Source of the DNA: Escarpia spicata
Taxonomy: Eukaryota; Annelida; Polychaeta; Sabellida; Siboglinidae
Assembly (NCBI GenBank): GCA_963995525.1
Contig: OZ023216.1
Coordinates: 34,271,774-34,335,773, forward strand
DNA length: 64,000 nucleotides
Direction: 5' to 3'
Shown here piece after piece: positions 43,806-55,790 of this stretch. Both the position numbers and the translations under genes were made by a program. Positions within the stretch are counted from its first letter, which is position 1. Each line of letters opens with the position of its first letter. The notes below the pieces were generated by a model. That model was not told where the DNA came from, made no database searches, and worked only from the letters and a program-made list of their open reading frames with translations.

Positions 43806-45170
43806 CTATGACTGATAATTGTTAATATATAGCATTTTTCGCCAGTGACGACACAGTGGTGATATGTATAATATATCACTATTCATAATACTCTGTAGTA
43901 TTGCATTAGCCGATTTAGCTACACATATCATAAAACAATACACATTTTTTCTAATCAACATTTTGCAGGTGAGTAAGCCTCGTGATACAAACATATAACT
44001 AGCACTACAATCTCTAGGTTCATTGCACAACACTCTAAATAGATTATTGTATGCTACGCACAGTTTTCTAATGGATTCTGTTCTATAATTCCACCATAGC
44101 TGACATGTATATAGCCATACAATAGGATTTGAACAAATTACACTTTACAGTTTTCTTATATTGCCTAGCCATGTCATCATTGTCATTGAGATCTTCTTTG
44201 ATAATATGCCCAAGATATTTGCATTTATTAACCTTAGCCAGTGTTTCACCATGTAATACAAAGTTTGCAAGGTGTATATCCTTGAACTTTTACAGCAAAA
44301 AATCAGAACATTACTTTTGGCACTATTGTAATTAACATCGTGTTCTATTCCATATTCTGAACAAACAATTAGTAACATTGATAAACCCATAGATGAGGGA
44401 GCCAAGAGCACTAAATCATCAGCATACAACAGATGGTTAATTAACAACTCACCTATTATACAACCAGCATTTACATTAGTTAGGTTTTTTTTACTGAGAT
44501 CATCCATATAAACACAGAAAAGATACGGAGAAAGAATTCCTCCTTGACGCACCCCATTACTAACAGAAAAACTGTCGGACATGATATTCTTCTAACGTAC
44601 ATACGCTTTTTGAATAGCATACCAACATATTAAAATTCTAGCTATATACATAGGTACATCCCGATTGACGAGTTTCTCAAACAGAATATAATGATTGACA
44701 CGATCAAACGCTTTGGACGCATCCAGAAAACATGAATACACATTCCTATTCAAGCTCCGATATTTCAGAACAGCCTCTTTGAAGGCATATGTACACAAGT
44801 CTGTACTATGTTTAGTCTTGAAGCCAAACTGATTGTTACATGTAGTTAGACAGTATGTAATACGGTAATAAATAATTTTTTTCAAAAACTTTGGACACAA
44901 TACTGGCTAAAGCAATGGGTCTGTAATTATTCTTGCTACATATGCCAGCATTTTTGTTTTTAACAATTGGCACAAGTGCAACAGATATCATAGATTCAGG
45001 TAAAATCCCATGAACAATTAAGCTAGTAAAACACATAGACAACAGTGGAATTATAACGTCACTGCAGTGTTTCAGATGCTCTGCACATATACCATCCAAA
45101 TCACAACTCTTGTTGTCTTTCAGATCTGTTATGGCATTGATAATCTCTGAGTGTGACACCTCTATGTCAC
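43806..45170 (-). pseudogene. LINE reverse transcriptase
   Basis: Minus strand: ITDLKDNKSCDLDGICAEHL, NYRPIALASIVSKVFEK, FGFKTKHSTDLCTYAFKEAV, SCFLDASKAFDRVNH, VSNGVRQGGILSPYLFCVYM and HLLYADDLVLLAPSS (catalytic YADD near 44420). The frame shifts near 44880, 44590 and 44290. The polymerase is otherwise complete to its C-terminal tail at about 43806. Confidence 0.9.
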
Positions 45171-45325
45171 TTTGATATTCAACATTTTTACATTACATTA
45201 TATTCTTTCCAACCTGGCAGGTTAACGTTTTTACCCTTGGATGGTTTGGGTGTTTTTGTAGTATTCTGTCCAGCAGTGGTTACTGCACACGTGATGTTAT
45301 CATAATATTTGTGTAAAGCTACTTT

Positions 45326-46262
45326 TGCAGTCTTTATGCTCTGCCTTAGTACAGTTGCAGTCTTTATGCTCTGCCTTAGTACATTTGCAGTCTTTATGCT
45401 CTGCCTTAGTACAGTTGCAGTCTTTATGCTCTGCCTTGTACAGTTGCAGTCTTTATGCTCTGCCTTAGTACAGTTGCAGTCTTTATGCTCTGCCTTAGTA
45501 CAGTTGCAGTCTTTATGCTCTGCCTTGTACAGTTGCAGTCTTTATGCTCTGCCTTAGTACAGTTGCAGTCTTTATGCTCTGCCTTAGTACAGTTGCAGTC
45601 TTTATGCTCTGCCTTAGTACAGTTGCAGTCTTTATGCTCTGCCTTAGTACAGTTGCAGTCTTTATGCTCTGCCTTAGTACAGTTGCAGTCTTTGTGCTCT
45701 GCCTTAGTACAGTTGCAGTCTTTATGATCTGCCTTGTACAGTTGCAGTCTTTATGCTCTGCCTTGTACAGTTGCAGTCTTTATGCTCTGCCTTAGTACAG
45801 TTGCAGTCTTTATGCTCTGCCTTGTACAGTTGCAGTCTTTATGCTCTGCCTTGTACAGTTGCAGTCTTTATGCTCTGCCTTAGTACAGTTGCAGTCTTTA
45901 TGCTCTGCATTAGTACAGTTGCAGTCTTTATGCTCTGTCTTAGTACAGTTGCAGTCTTTATGCTCTGCCTTAGTACAGTTGCAGTCTTTATGCTCTGCCT
46001 TGTACAGTTGCAGTCTTTATGCTCTGCCTTAGTACAGTTGCAGTCTTTAAGCTCTGCCTTAGTACAGTTGCAGTCTTTATGCTCTGCCTTAGTACAGTTG
46101 CAGTCTTTATGCTCTACCTTAGTAGAGTTGCAGTCTTTATGCTCTACCTTAGTACAGTTGCAGTCTTTATGCACTGCCTTAGTACAGTTGCAGTCTTTAT
46201 GCTCTACCTTGTACAGTTGCAGTCTTTATGCTCTGCCTTAGTACAGTTGCAGTCTTTACACA
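45326..46262 (-). repeat. 30 bp minisatellite inside LINE ORF2, about 32 units
   Basis: The word TTGCAGTCTTT recurs 32 times at 28 or 30 base spacing. A 30-base unit read on the minus strand encodes KDCNCTKAEH, so runs of these keep frame; the 28-base units, lacking AG, shift it. It connects an endonuclease frame (ending IPTDVLLCKDCNCTKAEHKD) with the region before the polymerase. Confidence 0.95.
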
Positions 46263-46401
46263 ATAAAACATCAGTTGGTATCTCAACATTTCTCAGATAT
46301 GACTGTACACCATACTCATAAATTACATCTTCACTCAGGACAGACCAATCAATTTTGCTTGTAAAATTACTGACTGTCCTATGATCGATGTCAGGAGCCA
46401 A

Positions 46402-46722
46402 TTATAAATCAATATCAACTGTGACCGCGATACGGTCAGACTGAATAGTACCGTACAATACCGACATGTTTGTTATGACACTGTTGCCATCTTCAGTCGA
46501 GATTAAATGGTCCAACCACGAGTGACTACCCCAAGCATCACTTACATAAGTATATGTTTCTTCTGATATCTTAAGGCAACTAGTCCATTTATACCTGAAC
46601 TGACTAAAAAATTCTTTCAGCAAGACAGCAAAATTAGCATTTTTAAAGACATTAGCGTTATAATCTCCGACCACTGTTATACATGTGCTGTCACATTCGG
46701 CTAACAAATTGTGAGCACACAC
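46402..46722 (-). pseudogene. LINE endonuclease, C-terminal half (unit 1)
   Basis: The frame contains ITVVGDYNANVF, YVSDAWGSHSWLDHLIST and GTIQSDRIAVTV. The terminal catalytic SDH motif reads SDR, so the His is lost. The N-terminal half of the endonuclease, with its catalytic Asn and Glu, is absent: ORF1 text ends just upstream at 46760. Confidence 0.85.
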
Positions 46723-46759
46723 ATCACATTGACAGTCAGCTTTCCATCCAAGTATCGCC

Positions 46760-47150
46760 TCAAGTCATTTGCACTCTGGTCAGAGAGAAGCGTGTGGCAA
46801 ACACATTCGTTTTTCTTTTTTGCTTCACAGCAGCCGTAATGCTATCAACTTTCGCAGAGTCAATTATAGGATTTCTCTGCTTCTTCATAGACATGACAGG
46901 ATTTGACTGTTGAGCACGTAGGTTAGATGCACTGTGACGTTTACTTGCCTTTTTGACAACGGTGCTCCAGTGACACTGTCCATCAATCCCAGCACCAGTC
47001 TCTGTTGGTACTGGAGCAAGTACACTGTCGTCAGCAGTCTTAGTCGCAGCTGGCTCTACATTGGGCAGAGCCACTTTCACTGGAGTGCATTCAACAGGCT
47101 TTTTCTGAACCTGACGTCTCTGTTGTTGACATGCTGTTGCAGTTGTGTTG
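46760..47150 (-). pseudogene. LINE ORF1 C-terminal part (unit 1)
   Basis: A basic, low-complexity segment: HWSTVVKKASKRHSASNLR and KQKRKTNVFATRFSLTRVQM. It resembles the linker and start of an RNA-binding region in ORF1 of CR1-group LINEs. It is cut at 46760. Confidence 0.6.
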
Positions 47151-47309
47151 CTATCAGGGCAATCCTGAGCCCCCTTCTCAACACTTCACACTAAAGTTTG
47201 CGCACTGTTGAAATTGTATCCTCACACACCTTTGTCAACGCCTCTGAGGTAGTCTGCTGGCATTTCATGCCACCCCTCAGCAGTAGAACTTAGTCGTTGA
47301 GGCTCTCAA

Positions 47310-48425
47310 TCTTTATGCTCTACCTTGTACAGTTGCAGTCTTTATGCTCTGCCTTAGTACAGTTGCAGTCTTTACACAATAAAACATCAGTTGGTATCTC
47401 AACATTTCTCAGATATGACTGTACACCATACTCATAAATTACATCTTCACTCAGGACAGACCAATCAATTTTGCTTGTAAAATTACTGACTGTCCTATGA
47501 TCGATGTCAGGAGCCAATTATAAATCAATATCAACTGTGACCGCGATACGGTCAGACTGAATAGTACCGTACAATACCGACATGTTTGTTATGACACTGT
47601 TGCCATCTTCAGTCGAGATTAAATGGTCCAACCACGAGTGACTACCCCAAGCATCACTTACATAAGTATATGTTTCTTCTGATATCTTAAGGCAACTAGT
47701 CCATTTATACCTGAACTGACTAAAAAATTCTTTCAGCAAGACAGCAAAATTAGCATTTTTAAAGACATTAGCGTTATAATCTCCGACCACTGTTATACAT
47801 GTGCTGTCACATTCGGCTAACAAATTGTGAGCACACACATCACATTGACAGTCAGCTTTCCATCCAAGTATCGCCTCAAGTCATTTGCACTCTGGTCAGA
47901 GAGAAGCGTGTGGCAAACACATTCGTTTTTCTTTTTTGCTTCACAGCAGCCGTAATGCTATCAACTTTCGCAGAGTCAATTATAGGATTTCTCTGCTTCT
48001 TCATAGACATGACAGGATTTGACTGTTGAGCACGTAGGTTAGATGCACTGTGACGTTTACTTGCCTTTTTGACAACGGTGCTCCAGTGACACTGTCCATC
48101 AATCCCAGCACCAGTCTCTGTTGGTACTGGAGCAAGTACACTGTCGTCAGCAGTCTTAGTCGCAGCTGGCTCTACATTGGGCAGAGCCACTTTCACTGGA
48201 GTGCATTCAACAGGCTTTTTCTGAACCTGACGTCTCTGTTGTTGACATGCTGTTGCAGTTGTGTTGCTATCAGGGCAATCCTGAGCCCCCTTCTCAACAC
48301 TTCACACTAAAGTTTGCGCACTGTTGAAATTGTATCCTCACACACCTTTGTCAACGCCTCTGAGGTAGTCTGCTGGCATTTCATGCCACCCCTCAGCAGT
48401 AGAACTTAGTCGTTGAGGCTCTCAA
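47310..48425 (-). repeat. 1116 bp tandem duplication, unit 2
   Basis: Repeats unit 1, including two array units at its left edge, the endonuclease fragment (47518-47838) and the ORF1 segment (47876-48196). Confidence 0.95.
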
Positions 48426-48842
48426 TCTTCGTCAATAATACTGATACATCTAATGAGTCAAATGTGATAGGAGGAAGATTCCCCAATTCCCTTGCAACAA
48501 AGCATGGGATGACATCAACTTCAGGGTCAAGCTCATTCAATTGCTTCACGACATCCTCTAGGTTTTGGGCATTTTTCTTCGGTGAGCATCCTCGTTTCAC
48601 TAGGACATACCTCATACAGCTTCTATTTCGCCGTTTCAATTTCATCAGCCCTGTAGTGTTTCACACACAACTGTATGACTGTATCGGAGGGTAGCAAGTT
48701 GATTTTGTTGTGCGTAAAGCACAACAGTTCATTCACAACCACAGTCGGGACGCCATCGTTGTCATTGTTGACAGTGCGGTTACCAGGTTCCTGTGTAACC
48801 TGCACATGCGCAGAAGGCTCGCCATTATTTGTTCCTGCCATG
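48406..48842 (-). pseudogene. LINE ORF1 N-terminal part
   Basis: From ATG near 48841 the frame reads VNELLCFTHNKINLLPSDTV and QLCVKHYRADEIETAK, then after a shift a block ending with LGNLPPITFDSLDVSVLLTK. This N-terminal domain is common in ORF1 of CR1-group LINEs of aquatic invertebrates as I recall them. Its function is unknown. Confidence 0.7.
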
Positions 48843-49069
48843 CAGGAATCCGTTTTGAATTCGAATTCACAACCGAACCAATCGAAGTTCCAGTTATGTG
48901 TTCATAGTATAAAGATGTTCGCTGTACATTCATAATCCACTTGGTAATGTAGCAGTAGCACGGTAACCAGAAACCACACAAATTGTGGTAAACAGCACGA
49001 GACGATCAATAGATGTATTCCGCTAGGGGCGCTAGCGTAATAGCGGCCCGATTCTATTAAACTGCGCCA

Positions 49070-49450
49070 TGTGTGTAGCACTCGCTTCTTGCGTTCGGCA
49101 AATGCAGAGAGCGACCTATATTGTCAACTGTTCATCCTTCCCCAGCAATTTCTTTTGGACGTCGGGATATTTCACGCCAGATGTCAGCACTTCAATTATC
49201 CGTTCTTCCAATGCCACGGTGTCTTTGAAACGATATTTCATTGCTTTATACTTACATCGCGTATAAAAGTCTTCGACAGATTCTTGTTCTTGCTGTTGGT
49301 ATCGCTGGAATTCAAGTTGTTGATCCTCCAATTTTCAGGTGATTCAATTTGCGTAGAACATTTATCCCATATGTTTTTGGGAGCTTTCAGCCGTTCTTCC
49401 GACAGTTCCCGTGTATTTAACATATGGAGACTTCGCGTCCTCACCATAAA
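49070..49450 (-). pseudogene. Gypsy gag N-terminal part
   Basis: Minus strand: KAPKNIWDKCSTQIESPENW in one frame and EFQRYQQQEQESVEDFYTRC, KYRFKDTVALEERIIEVLTS and KYPDVQKKLLGKDEQLT in another. The block sequence is that of a Gypsy capsid domain. It is broken near 49330 and ends where the LINE starts. Confidence 0.82.
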
Positions 49451-49524
49451 ATGATGTAACTATGTTGCATTGCCGTTGTCGTCCCCTTTACATTGAACCA
49501 CATATATGCCATTTGTTTAAATTC

Positions 49525-51395
49525 TTTGTATGCTTGTGGTCTGTCTAGACGTAGGAAGTGACCATGATCTCGTATTGATGAACTTCAAAGTACGGCTGAA
49601 AAAGATCAACAAACCTAAGTATACTAGGCTCACGTTCAACTTGGACAAACTGAAAAACCCTGCGATCTTGACGTCATTCCAAGCAACAATTGGAGGGAAG
49701 TTTGCACCACTGCTCACGCTTGAAGAAGATCTAGAAGCGATGACTACCAACTTTAATGCAGTGATAACAGAACAAGTAAATGACATCCTAGGGAAACACC
49801 GCCGACAGGCCAAACCCAGGGTCACAGAAGAAATTCTGGAAATGTATGACACGAGGAGATTTGAAGAAAGACAGGTATATGGAAGAAGGAGTAGCAAAGT
49901 ACAGTGAGATCGAAAAGAAGATCAGAATGAAAAAAGCCAAAGAAGAAAAGCTGCTGGATTTAACAACACCCCAGCAGAACTAATAATGAACGGAGGAGAA
50001 ACGGTGATAGACATCCTCACCAACATCTGCAACAAAATCTGGCCGACTGGAGAGTGGCCAACAACGTGGACTCAATCACTGATAATTACGCTCCCCAAAA
50101 AGGCAACCTACAACAATGTCAAAACTACCGAACCATCAGCCTAACTAGCCATGAGAACAAAGTGACGCTGAGAGTCACCTTGAACCGATTGAAACCACAA
50201 GTAGAAGATATCATCGCCGAAGAACAGGCGAGCTTTCGCAGTAGAAGAAGCACAACGGAACAAATATTCAATCTTCGTGTTCTGGGTGAGATATACCTGC
50301 AACATCATCAACATGAACTAGTCCATGCCTTCTTTGAGTTCTAGAAGGCATTTGACAGGGTGTGGCATGCCGCACTATGGACCAAAAAACTACAATTTTG
50401 GACGAAAACAAGTACACACCATCGAGCAGCTAGCAGCTAGCAACGTATGGTGAATTGTTTCACACAACAGTCGGAGTCCGTCGAGGATGCCTCTTGTCAC
50501 CTACATTATTCAACATATTCCTGGAACGAATAATGACAGATGCCCTGGAAGATCACATTGGCACAGTCAACATTGGCGCATCATCGCCAACCTACGGTTC
50601 GCTGATGACATCGACGGGATGGCTGGAGGTGAAGAGGAACTTGCTAACTCTGTGAACCGACTGGACGAAACATCAGCCAGATATGGAATGGAAATTAGCA
50701 CAGAAACAACCAAGCTAATGACAAACAACAAAAATGCAATGAGGTCCTGAATAACTGCCAATGGACGCAAACTGAAAACAGTAAGTCAGTTCAAGTACCT
50801 CGGAGCTATCACCAATGACGAGGGTTCCAGGAACGAAATCCTTGCAAGGTCTGCGCAAACATTAGCAGCACTGGCGACCAGTTTGGAAAGAAAAGAACAT
50901 CGCATTGAAATCCAAACTTAAACTAGTACGTACACTGATCCTTTCCATCTTTCTGCATGCATGCGAATCGTGGACCCTCACAGCGGAACTGAAAAGAAGA
51001 ATTGCTGCAGTGGAAATGAAATGCTACCGAAGAATCCAAGGTATTTCCTACACTGATCATGTCACCAATGATGAAATCAGAAAAATCATCACTCAACATG
51101 TGGGACATTACGAAAACCTGCAGACCACAGTGAGAAAGAGGAATCTGAGATGGTATGGCTATGTAACACGATCAAGTGGGCTCACAAAAACAATACTACA
51201 AAGAACAGTGCCGGAGAAAAGAAGACAGGGAAGACAGAGGAAGAAATGCTCAGACAATATTGCAAAATGGACTGGGAAGACCTTCGCAAAACTGAGACAT
51301 TAGCACACAGCCGCGAAGACTGGCGTCGACTGGTGAAACATTCAGCAATGCAGCGCCCCTATGACCCAGGCGGGTTACGAGAGCAGTAAGTAAGT
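49525..51395 (+). pseudogene. RTE-type LINE, 5' truncated and internally deleted
   Basis: Starts in the endonuclease end (GSDHDLVLMNFKV), followed by a helical linker (KARVT-like segment ILGKHRRQAKPRVTEEIL). An internal deletion near 49950 leads to the fingers (CQNYRTISLTSHENKV), RSTTEQIFNLRVLGE, VGVRRGCLLSPTLFNIFLE, RFADDIDGMAGG near 50600, and the C-terminal SIFLHACESWTL and RKRNLRWYGYV. Stops occur at 50342 and elsewhere. The end TAAGTAAGTA lies near 51387. Confidence 0.87.
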
Positions 51396-51823
51396 ATTTT
51401 AGGAAAATGGGTGTACTGGGTTCAAGTATCCTCTGTTAAGGATTTGGAACATGAACGAAGACCCTAATGCACCGGCAACGGAGCATAGGTAGCGAATGTG
51501 AACCCTAAACCCAGACATCCGATAGAATCAGTTTAGTCCTTTCGGGTAGATGGTCTTTTCTGCAAAACAATTTGTGTAAATTAAACCTAAAAAAAGAAAA
51601 ACATGTGATTAATGGTACATCTAAATATTGACTATCGGTCTACAACGGAGACGAGAATGCGTGATTATCCAATCATGGCACAGGGATGCATTCATCCGTT
51701 ACATTCCCATGCCAATAGACATTAAACAATGACCAATTGGACAAGGCTGAGTATAGTAACCGGGGATTACCCTCCTCTGTCCTGTTAAATAACATAGATT
51801 AATACATATTTTTGTTATAAAAA
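51396..51823. other. No recognisable feature
   Basis: Unassigned. Confidence 0.4.
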
Positions 51824-51950
51824 AAACGGGATGTTGGGTGTCCAATGAACTAGATACGTGGTGAACGGTGTTCATAATATATATTGTAGAATGAAGACAT
51901 TGTTCGATTGGCGAGCAGTTTCAATAACATTTATATATATACATAACATT

Positions 51951-51998
<48 letters not shown>

Positions 51999-52310
51999 CG
52001 GGATGCTGGGTGTCCAATATATATATATGTTTATTTACATATATACAGCTGTATATATATATATATATATATATATAAATATACATATATATATTGGACA
52101 CCAAACATCCCGTTTATTTTTAAACAAAAACAAAACAAAAATATGTGTGTGTATGTGTGTGTATATATATATATATAAATATTTATATATATATACACAC
52201 ACACACAGTATATATATATTTATATATATATATTTATATATATTTATATATATATATATTTATATATATATATGTATACACACACACATACACACACATA
52301 CATACACATA
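51824..52310. repeat. TA microsatellites with three copies of a GGGATGTTGGGTGTCCAAT word
   Basis: The word occurs at 51828-51846 and 52000-52018 on the plus strand and at about 52083-52112 on the minus strand, separated by (TA)n runs. CACACACA tracts lie at 52195-52208 and 52277-52305. Confidence 0.85.
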
Positions 52311-54694
52311 TTTTAAAGTAAACACGGGATTGCGAAGTTGTGGTGCCGTCCACAGAGCCGCTACTGCTGACCACCCCACACCTCCACAAACACGTGTCCT
52401 GTTATTAATAATTAATACATGGGTATTCAGTAATTATTTCGAATGGTAAACCTGTAAAAACAAAATAAGCTATTAAATTGTGCATGAAATATATCTATCC
52501 TAACATAGTTGTACAGGAGACGGAAACATGTGAAGCCGTACTGCTGCAACACGACTACCCCACATGCAGCTTATTCCCCCTAACAAATACACAATTGCAC
52601 TAACACTAAGACGTCTCTCAGTGTCCTAAGCGCTAAGGTCATTATTCTATAGAAATCCATTGTTCATTGTAATTTGATGGCCACCAGCACATCTTTCAGA
52701 TTCTTGTTCTTTGAGAATGCTATTATAAATATCGGCGTGTATATTTCTGGATACGCGGTTTGAAGCAGTTTATATGTGGCTTTAGCCAGTTTAGCAACTG
52801 TCTGTCCCTGGTGGGAGAAGCGAATCACTTATACACAAAATAAATTTTAAGCAGCATTTTATTGGACATGCAAGTTGCACATCTTCACGAATTTTTGTAC
52901 AGCGTAATGCCCACAAACTATGCTAAATAATATGATGCAATCATTAACTGTGTGTCACTCGTGTACGACACCAGTAGGTATCAAGAGCACAAGCCAGGCA
53001 TCTCATCAATATTCACAATATTGAAAGGCTCAGAGGCGTCTTTTGGTGGTAACTACAGTTATATTGTAGATAACGCGCTAAAGCGCATGGTATAAATTGA
53101 AGTATATACATGGTACATTATGAAACCAAAAAACTGGGATGCCCAGTAGAACATATATCTTGCGTCACACAAATTGTCATCTTTTACATCTGAACAGTGC
53201 ATGACCGTCAACAATGATAGCATGCCAGTCCATGTACACAATTTCAACATATGGTATTTCTGTTAGGTGACCAGTTTTAATTTGTATGGCTAAAATTCGG
53301 ATCATTGCGTTCGCTGCATATTTGGAGTCACACACTGCTGTGATATTCACAGTCACATTCGGTGTATATTTATGCGGATTCTCAATTGTTCTTGTTGTCT
53401 CAGTTAGAGTATGGATGTTACTGTAAAAACCAGGTGCTAGATGCCTGATTGGTAGACGTGTGTGGACAACCTGCTTCCTATGGTGGCCAACTTTTCACTA
53501 AAATTAGGGCTGCGTTGGGGGGGGGGGGGGTGGATGGTGGAATCAAAATGTTGCCTGCTTGCCCATTATTGCTTATTGTGCGATCCAAGTATGATATATG
53601 CAAGTGCCATATAAATAGGAAGGACAAGTTGGAACAGGAGAAACACTCAAGTTAGTATTGTTCATTTATCAAGTTACATAGGCCGCCATTATAACGTTTC
53701 CTTAATTTCCTGCCAAATTTGTCTTATGATTTTCTTGACAATTTCACAGCATATTTACACAAGTGCTGTGGAAAACTCGTGAAATTCTCATACCTCAATT
53801 TCGCCCCAATCTAGTGACGGATTTTGAAATATTGGTGCGTGCTGCAAAATAGCCACTGTGCGAATACGCGAGCGACTAGCGTATATTTATTGCTACCTCG
53901 TGAAAGATCTAATGCAGTAGTACATTCAGTATTCACTAGACTAACATGTGCCATGTCAAAAGTGCTCGAAAAAAATTCACACATCACACCAAAACGGTAT
54001 TGTCAAGGGCACTATTTCGGTGGGTAATGGCAGACGAATCCTTAATGTGGTCCTACCTCTACAGTCAAGTGATTTCGACTAAGTATGTGACCCTGGCAAT
54101 GTTTACACACGTACTGTCATCAATCTTGTCCGGCTGCTCTCGTGGTGTTTCCGATGACGCGGGACGATCGTCCTTGTCAGGCCACACGTACTCCACCTGT
54201 TTGGAGGGTCATCTGCGTCACCGCCAGACGGGATGTGCGATATCCGATGTCACTGTTAAATTAGCCCAAGCAGAGTTACTAATGCTAGAACCTAGCCGAA
54301 GCAGAGTTCTTGGACCTAGCTTGTAGCAAAAATCAGTAACGACGACACTCACAGTGTCCCACAGACAGGCAGTGTGCATTGCTCCTCTTCCTGTTGTCAC
54401 GTACTTGCGGGGATCAGTCGTGTCGTCTAAAATATCTTTTCCCCGTCAAGTGTCACTTCCAAGACCATGAAACACATTTCTACATGGTCCTGGTCACCGC
54501 TGCCACCACGTAATGCGTTCGAAATGACAACAGCTAGGTTCCATGATGATACTTATGTACTGTATATTTAATGAGTCCTAGAACTACACGTGTGTTGGCT
54601 TAATTCACGACGCTACCGGAGGGCGTGACCTTGTCTTAGTCTTGATACATGTATTACTGCCCGTATTATTATAACGATAATACATGTAGTTCTA
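52311..54694. other. No recognisable gene in 2.4 kb
   Basis: No frame with a known domain. A (G)14 run lies near 53516-53530. The open frame at 53946-54326 shows no motif and is probably chance. Confidence 0.5.
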
Positions 54695-55140
54695 TAACAC
54701 TAAACAGAAGTAGCCGATCCGACGTAGACAGAAGTAGCCGATCCGACATAGTTAACGTAGGTGTTCGTCCGGTCGTGGCTTGCTGCGTCTAAGGCGACGT
54801 CGAAAGCGGGTCTCGTTACGTCGATAGTTCTATACTCCGAGCCGATCCGACGTAGCGAGGTGGCACTTTTCGGAGGGAAAACATAGCCGATCCGACGTCG
54901 AGAGAAATAGCCGATTCGACGTAGACAGAAGTAGACGATCCGACCTAGATAGAAGTAGCCGATCCGACGTATAGTTAGCGTAAGTGTTCGACCGGTCTTG
55001 GCTTACCGAGGCGAACTCCAAAGCGGGTCTCGTTACGTCGATAGCTCCAGACACCGAGCATATCTGATGTAGCGAGGCGGCACTTAGCCGAATTTTCGGA
55101 CGGACGGAAAGTATTGCCGATCCGACGTAGAGGGAAGCAA
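54695..55140. repeat. 24 bp repeats in higher-order array, locus 2
   Basis: GTAGCCGATCCGACGTAGA units occur at 54710-54750, 54890-54975 and near 55110. They alternate with two copies of a block containing GTCGTGGCTTGC, AAAGCGGGTCTCGTTACGTC and GATAGCTCC (54765-54835 and 55000-55060). It is related to 39463-39640. Confidence 0.88.
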
Positions 55141-55739
55141 AAAATGAGCGATATAAGTAGCGTATGTTGATGTAATCCGGGGTGCTGTTTACGCCTCAGA
55201 AGAGCGCTAAGACGCAATATTCTTAAACGTAAATATGTCGCTTTCATAGCAGATTTTTAAACGGACGTTGGCATTGGAGGGAGGGGGGCAAAACATTTGA
55301 ACCCAATTTGCATAAACAACTCCCATTTCGGCTACTCAACTACTCAAGCTTGCTTATATGTACAGTACTGCCAATACAATCAGATGTTGAAAGCCAGTCG
55401 ACGTGCACTCATGGCAGCAAACTTTTCAATAACCTGGTCGACGGTTGGGCAGTTGTTCCTGTGTGCTTGGAGAAGGACTAGTGCCTCAATTCGTAGTTCT
55501 GTCATTGTCGAACGAATTGCCGTCGGCGTGGGATCAACCTTCAAAAACACGCGTTAGACTTGTGCGGCTGATATTGGCAATGTGGCCATGATCTGGAGCA
55601 AGACGCTGATGTTTGGAACGAAGATGCCAACATCATTTAACATTGTGGTGTTCGGCCGTTTCGATGCATCAGAATTTATTAATTTCATGCGCCACAGCTC
55701 AAATTCGCCCTTGGTGACAGCAGACGAATCTGGAAGGAG

Positions 55740-55790
<51 letters not shown>

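Larger units (their letters stand above)
46194..47309 (-). repeat. 1116 bp tandem duplication, unit 1
   Basis: No difference from 47310-48425 was found by eye, and all frames in the two units translate alike. The junctions share the 4 bp word TCTT, at an array unit on one side and in LINE ORF1 on the other. Confidence 0.95.
43760..49065 (-). mobile_element. CR1-group LINE, about 5.3 kb including duplications
   Basis: From right to left: ORF1 (48842 to about 46760 in copies), an endonuclease fragment, a decapeptide minisatellite and the reverse transcriptase. A 1116 bp part (ORF1 end, endonuclease and array edge) is present twice. The left limit is set by return of Gypsy gag reading near 43760; the right limit, near 49065, is approximate. 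Confidence 0.8.
40950..49450 (-). mobile_element. Second Ty3/Gypsy element, split by a LINE
   Basis: Minus-strand gag N-terminal half lies at 49070-49450 and gag zinc knuckle, protease, polymerase, RNase H and integrase at 43788-40950. The gap (about 43760-49065) is filled by a LINE in the same orientation. No LTR pair was found. Confidence 0.8.

Noticed and set aside
45309..46321. Long plus-strand frames of VAVFMLCLST or LQSLCSALVQ repeats
   Set aside because: Plus-strand shadows of the minisatellite; the minus-strand reading is the one continuous with LINE ORF2.
53946..54326. 126-codon frame as a host gene
   Set aside because: No motif, no splice context that can be argued, and composition like the surrounding sequence.
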